Assembly: GCA_030645575.1 (NCBI GenBank)
Contig: JAUSMJ010000048.1
Span: 1 to 64,000, forward strand
Length of the DNA stretch: 64,000 nt
Direction of reading: 5' to 3'
Source of the DNA: Caulobacter sp.
GTDB lineage: Bacteria > Pseudomonadota > Alphaproteobacteria > Caulobacterales > Caulobacteraceae
Part shown: positions 61,691 through 64,000 of the stretch, one piece after another
How positions within the stretch are numbered: the stretch's first letter is position 1
Layout: each line of letters starts with the position of its first letter
Notes under the pieces: model-generated
Databases searched by the model: none
What the model was told of the DNA's origin: nothing
Seen by the model: the letters and a program-made list of their open reading frames with translations, nothing else
Program-made: the position numbers and the translations under genes

Positions 61691-63400
61691 TCACCCCTCC
61701 GCGCGCGACAGTTTCCACCGCACGCGGCCGCCCTTATCGTCGCTGGCCTGGCCGCGCAGGACGACCTGGACCGTGCGGCGCTGGACGCCGCCCTCGATGT
61801 GCAGCGACGGCTCGACCGAGACCTCGATGGCGTCATTGCGCAGCCACCAGCCCTGGTCGGACGGTCCCTTGAGCAGCACGCTCTTGCGGTCGCGGGCCAG
61901 GGAGGCGCGGGCGTCGGGGTGCAGGTGGAAGCGCACCGTGAAGGGGATGTAGCGGCGCGGTCCCGTCTGCGCCTTCGCCAGCTTCGGGCTGAAGCTGTCC
62001 TCGCCGCGCAGTTCCTCCAGCGCGCGGTCGAGATACAGCTTGCGCTCGTGGACCAGGCCGAACCGCCTGACCCAGCCGTCGTGCGAAACTTCCAGCCAGG
62101 CGGCGGCCTCGGCGTCGTGGCGCTTGACCTCGACCTTGCGCGGGGCGCCGATCAGGCGCGGGCCCAGGGCCGCGGCGGCGAAACCGCGCAGGGGCTGGCC
62201 CGCCGACATGTCGGCCAGGTTGGCCGTGGACGAGGCGTCGGTCAGCCGCAAGGCGTGCGAGGCGCCGGAATCGGCGGTCCAGGCGCAGCCGACGATCAAC
62301 CGGTCGCCGCCGCAGACCAGCTCCAGCGCCGCCGACTGGGCGCAGGCCGTGGTGCTCCAGCGGCCCTGGGCGGGCGGGCCCGCATCGACCATCACCGCGA
62401 GGGCGGCCGACTCCAGCCGCTCGTAGCCGCCGTGCGGCGCGCGCCGGCGCGCGGGCGGCTCGCCGTCCTCGTGGGCCAGGGCGGCGGCGATGCGCCGGGC
62501 GCCGACGGCCTCCCCGCCCTGGAAGTCGGCCAGCCGGCCGTCGGGCAGCTGGAAGAAGCGGGTCGCGGCGCTGAGCCGGTCGATGGCCCGCGGCAGGTCG
62601 TCGGGCCCGGCCTGGCCGCGCTGATGCAGGGCGTCGTCGAGGGTCAGCAGGTCGAACAGCAGTTCGAGCCCGGCCTGGGGCGAGCGGCTGGCGTGGACCC
62701 CCTCGTGCGACACCACCAGCGGCAGGTCGCGCTTCAACCGGGCCACGGCGAGATCGATCAGCCGGTCGCCGGCCTCGCCGCCCAGCGCGCAGCCGGCCAC
62801 GCCCGCCGCGACCGCCCGCTCCAGCGCCCGTTCCGGCGCCTGGCCGATGCCGGCCAGATGCCGGGCCTGACGCGCCAGATCGTCGAGCAACAACGCGCGC
62901 TCGGCGTCGGAGGCCCCGGCCGTCAGCCGCCGCGCCGCGCAGGCCAGGTTGAACACCCGCCGCTCGATCACGTCCGGGCCCCAGGAAAAGCCGTTCCAGC
63001 GCCCGAACAGCCGCCGCCAGTCGGCCGCCAGCCTCAGGCCCAGCCGGGCGCCAGCGTCGCCCGTCGCCAGCAGGTCGCCCATCCAGCCCATGCGATGCAG
63101 GGCCACGGCGGAGGGGCGGTTGGCGCTGGGCCGGTCGAACGGATCGCCCTGGGCCCCGACGACCATCTCGATCCCGGCCAGGTCGAAGATGCCAGCCAGG
63201 ATGCGGCGGCCGTTTTCCGGTTCGACGGGCCGCGGGTCGCGCGGGTTGGCGGCCATGCCGTCGGGCCTTGGCCGGGCCAGGGTCAGGCGGTGCAGCGGCG
63301 TGCCGAACCATTCCCGCTCCGCCAGCCGGCGCAGGCTTTCGCCGGCGGCCTGGAGGGCGAGCGCGGTGGACGAGGCGGAGGGCAGGCGGGGCGCGTCCAT
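61691..63400 (-). CDS. Heparinase II/III-family protein
   Basis: A 569-residue polysaccharide-lyase-like protein. The N-terminal alpha part (about 1-330) has GWMGDLLATGDAGARLGLRLAADW, FSWGPDVIERRVFNLACAARRL and LVVSHEGVHASRSPQAGLELLFDLLTLDDAL; the C-terminal beta domain (about 340-560) has GGYERLESAALAVMVDAGPP, the typical His/Tyr entry region. In alphaproteobacteria this gene stands between rpe and purH and has no known substrate. It lies 10 bp after rpe here. No signal peptide is seen. Confidence 0.85.
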   Translation of the reverse strand: MDAPRLPSASSTALALQAAGESLRRLAEREWFGTPLHRLTLARPRPDGMAANPRDPRPVEPENGRRILAGIFDLAGIEMVVGAQGDPFDRPSANRPSAVALHRMGWMGDLLATGDAGARLGLRLAADWRRLFGRWNGFSWGPDVIERRVFNLACAARRLTAGASDAERALLLDDLARQARHLAGIGQAPERALERAVAAGVAGCALGGEAGDRLIDLAVARLKRDLPLVVSHEGVHASRSPQAGLELLFDLLTLDDALHQRGQAGPDDLPRAIDRLSAATRFFQLPDGRLADFQGGEAVGARRIAAALAHEDGEPPARRRAPHGGYERLESAALAVMVDAGPPAQGRWSTTACAQSAALELVCGGDRLIVGCAWTADSGASHALRLTDASSTANLADMSAGQPLRGFAAAALGPRLIGAPRKVEVKRHDAEAAAWLEVSHDGWVRRFGLVHERKLYLDRALEELRGEDSFSPKLAKAQTGPRRYIPFTVRFHLHPDARASLARDRKSVLLKGPSDQGWWLRNDAIEVSVEPSLHIEGGVQRRTVQVVLRGQASDDKGGRVRWKLSRAEG

Positions 63401-63410
63401 CCCGCCGGGC

Positions 63411-64000
63411 TCAGCCGCCCTTCAGGGCGCGGATGTTGCCGGCGTAGGCGTCCGGGCCGCCCTTGAACACCGCCGAGCCGGCGACCAGGGCCGTGGCCCC
63501 GGCGGCGACACATCGCGGCGCGGTCGCCGGCGTGACACCGCCATCAACTTCCAGGTCGATGGCGTGGCCCGAGGCGTCGATCATCTTCCGCAGCCGCTCG
63601 ATCTTCTTCAGCTGGGCGTCGATGAAGCTCTGGCCGCCGAAGCCCGGGTTGACGGTCATGACCAGCAGCAGGTCGATGTCCTCGAGAACCCATTCGACGG
63701 CCTCGACCGGGGTCGAGGGATTGAACACCACCCCGGCCTTGCAGCCGAGCTCGCGGATCCGCTTCAGCGACCGGCCCAGGTGGGGCCCCGCTTCCGGATG
63801 GATGCTGAGGATGTTGGCCCCCGCCGCCGCGAAGGCCTCCAGATAGGGGTCGGCCGGGCTGATCATCAGATGCACATCGAACGGGATCGAGACGTGCGGC
63901 CGCAGGGCCTTCACCACATCGGGCCCGAGGGTGATGTTGGGCACGAAATGGCCGTCCATCACGTCCACATGCAGCCAGTCGGCGCCGGCCGCTTCGACGG
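63411..64000 (-). CDS. rpe: Ribulose-phosphate 3-epimerase (5' end beyond the window)
   Basis: TIM-barrel enzyme of the pentose phosphate and Calvin cycles. The visible part, about 196 codons, runs through the right edge of the window. It has GADWLHVDVMDGHFVPNITLGPDVV, PFDVHLMISPAD, LLLVMTVNPGFGGQSFIDAQLKKIERLR and IDLEVDGGVTPATAP, which include the two metal-binding His/Asp pairs. The frame continues upstream without a start. It is the first of an rpe-heparinase-like pair. Confidence 0.96.
   Translation of the reverse strand, partial: VEAAGADWLHVDVMDGHFVPNITLGPDVVKALRPHVSIPFDVHLMISPADPYLEAFAAAGANILSIHPEAGPHLGRSLKRIRELGCKAGVVFNPSTPVEAVEWVLEDIDLLLVMTVNPGFGGQSFIDAQLKKIERLRKMIDASGHAIDLEVDGGVTPATAPRCVAAGATALVAGSAVFKGGPDAYAGNIRALKGG

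Noticed and set aside
60563-63466. A 967-codon plus-strand frame across the MBL gene, the heparinase-like gene and the end of rpe
   Set aside because: It overlaps three recognised genes and shows only composition bias.

Overview
The window reads as a piece of chromosome from a high-GC alphaproteobacterium of the Caulobacterales (Caulobacter, Phenylobacterium or Brevundimonas-like). This rests on the gene content (an rbfA-truB-rpsO-pnp run, fabA-fabB with fabI, a 1615-residue NAD-glutamate dehydrogenase), on the strong GC bias, on GTG/TTG starts, on alphaproteobacterial-type direct repeats GTTC-N7-GTTC, and on many Caulobacter-style intergenic palindromes. The genus is inference. No rRNA genes, prophage or CRISPR array were seen. 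There is one tRNA gene, tRNA-Gly(GCC).

Layout. 1-5.3 kb: translation and RNA-decay genes on the minus strand (rbfA, truB, rpsO, pnp), with a dienelactone-hydrolase-like gene upstream. 5.5-9.4 kb: two small exported proteins, bioB, and divergent ahcY behind a perfect 22-bp palindrome. 9.6-16.8 kb: a clipped ribbon-helix-helix gene, an exported ChaN/EreA-like protein, pdxY with a beta-lactamase-fold hydrolase, nth, an Ada-type methyltransferase, a DUF4440-like protein and a MoeB/ThiF adenylyltransferase. 16.8-18.5 kb: a REP-associated tyrosine transposase (RAYT) surrounded by copies of its REP palindrome, next to a dipeptidase gene cut off exactly at a REP. 18.5-23.8 kb: a hydroxyacid dehydrogenase, an SH3 lipoprotein and the fatty-acid genes fabA, fabB and fabI, with a foreign-looking DUF3800 gene wedged between fabB and fabI.

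23.8-32.6 kb: an emrA-emrB-tetR efflux unit, a UbiH-family hydroxylase, a run of Trm112-like, LON-domain and CnoX-like thioredoxin genes, a YbaK-type deacylase, a DUF6065 gene and the tRNA. 32.9-38.4 kb: a complete five-gene archaic chaperone-usher pilus operon (two SCPU pilins, chaperone, usher, two-domain tip protein), followed by an MHYT-GGDEF-EAL cyclic-di-GMP protein. 41.1-50.2 kb: a RhuM-family gene behind a LexA-box-like repeat, a HerA/DUF853 ATPase, an AI-2E family transporter and gdhZ. 50.3-64 kb: a small hydrolase with an operator inside its promoter, purH behind a ZTP riboswitch, an acyl-CoA ligase, a YhhN-family membrane protein, an FAD-linked hydroxyacid dehydrogenase with a thiamine-diphosphate enzyme, a secreted protein of five four-cysteine repeats, an MBL-fold hydrolase, a heparinase II/III-like gene and the 3' part of rpe.

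Most notable: (i) the RAYT/REP family with six REP loci in 64 kb and a probable LexA box in the RAYT promoter; (ii) a second LexA-like box before rhuM; (iii) the purH ZTP riboswitch; (iv) the five-times-repeated Cys4 module in an unrecognised exported protein; (v) several other intergenic palindrome families, one forming a 30-bp stem between rpsO and pnp.
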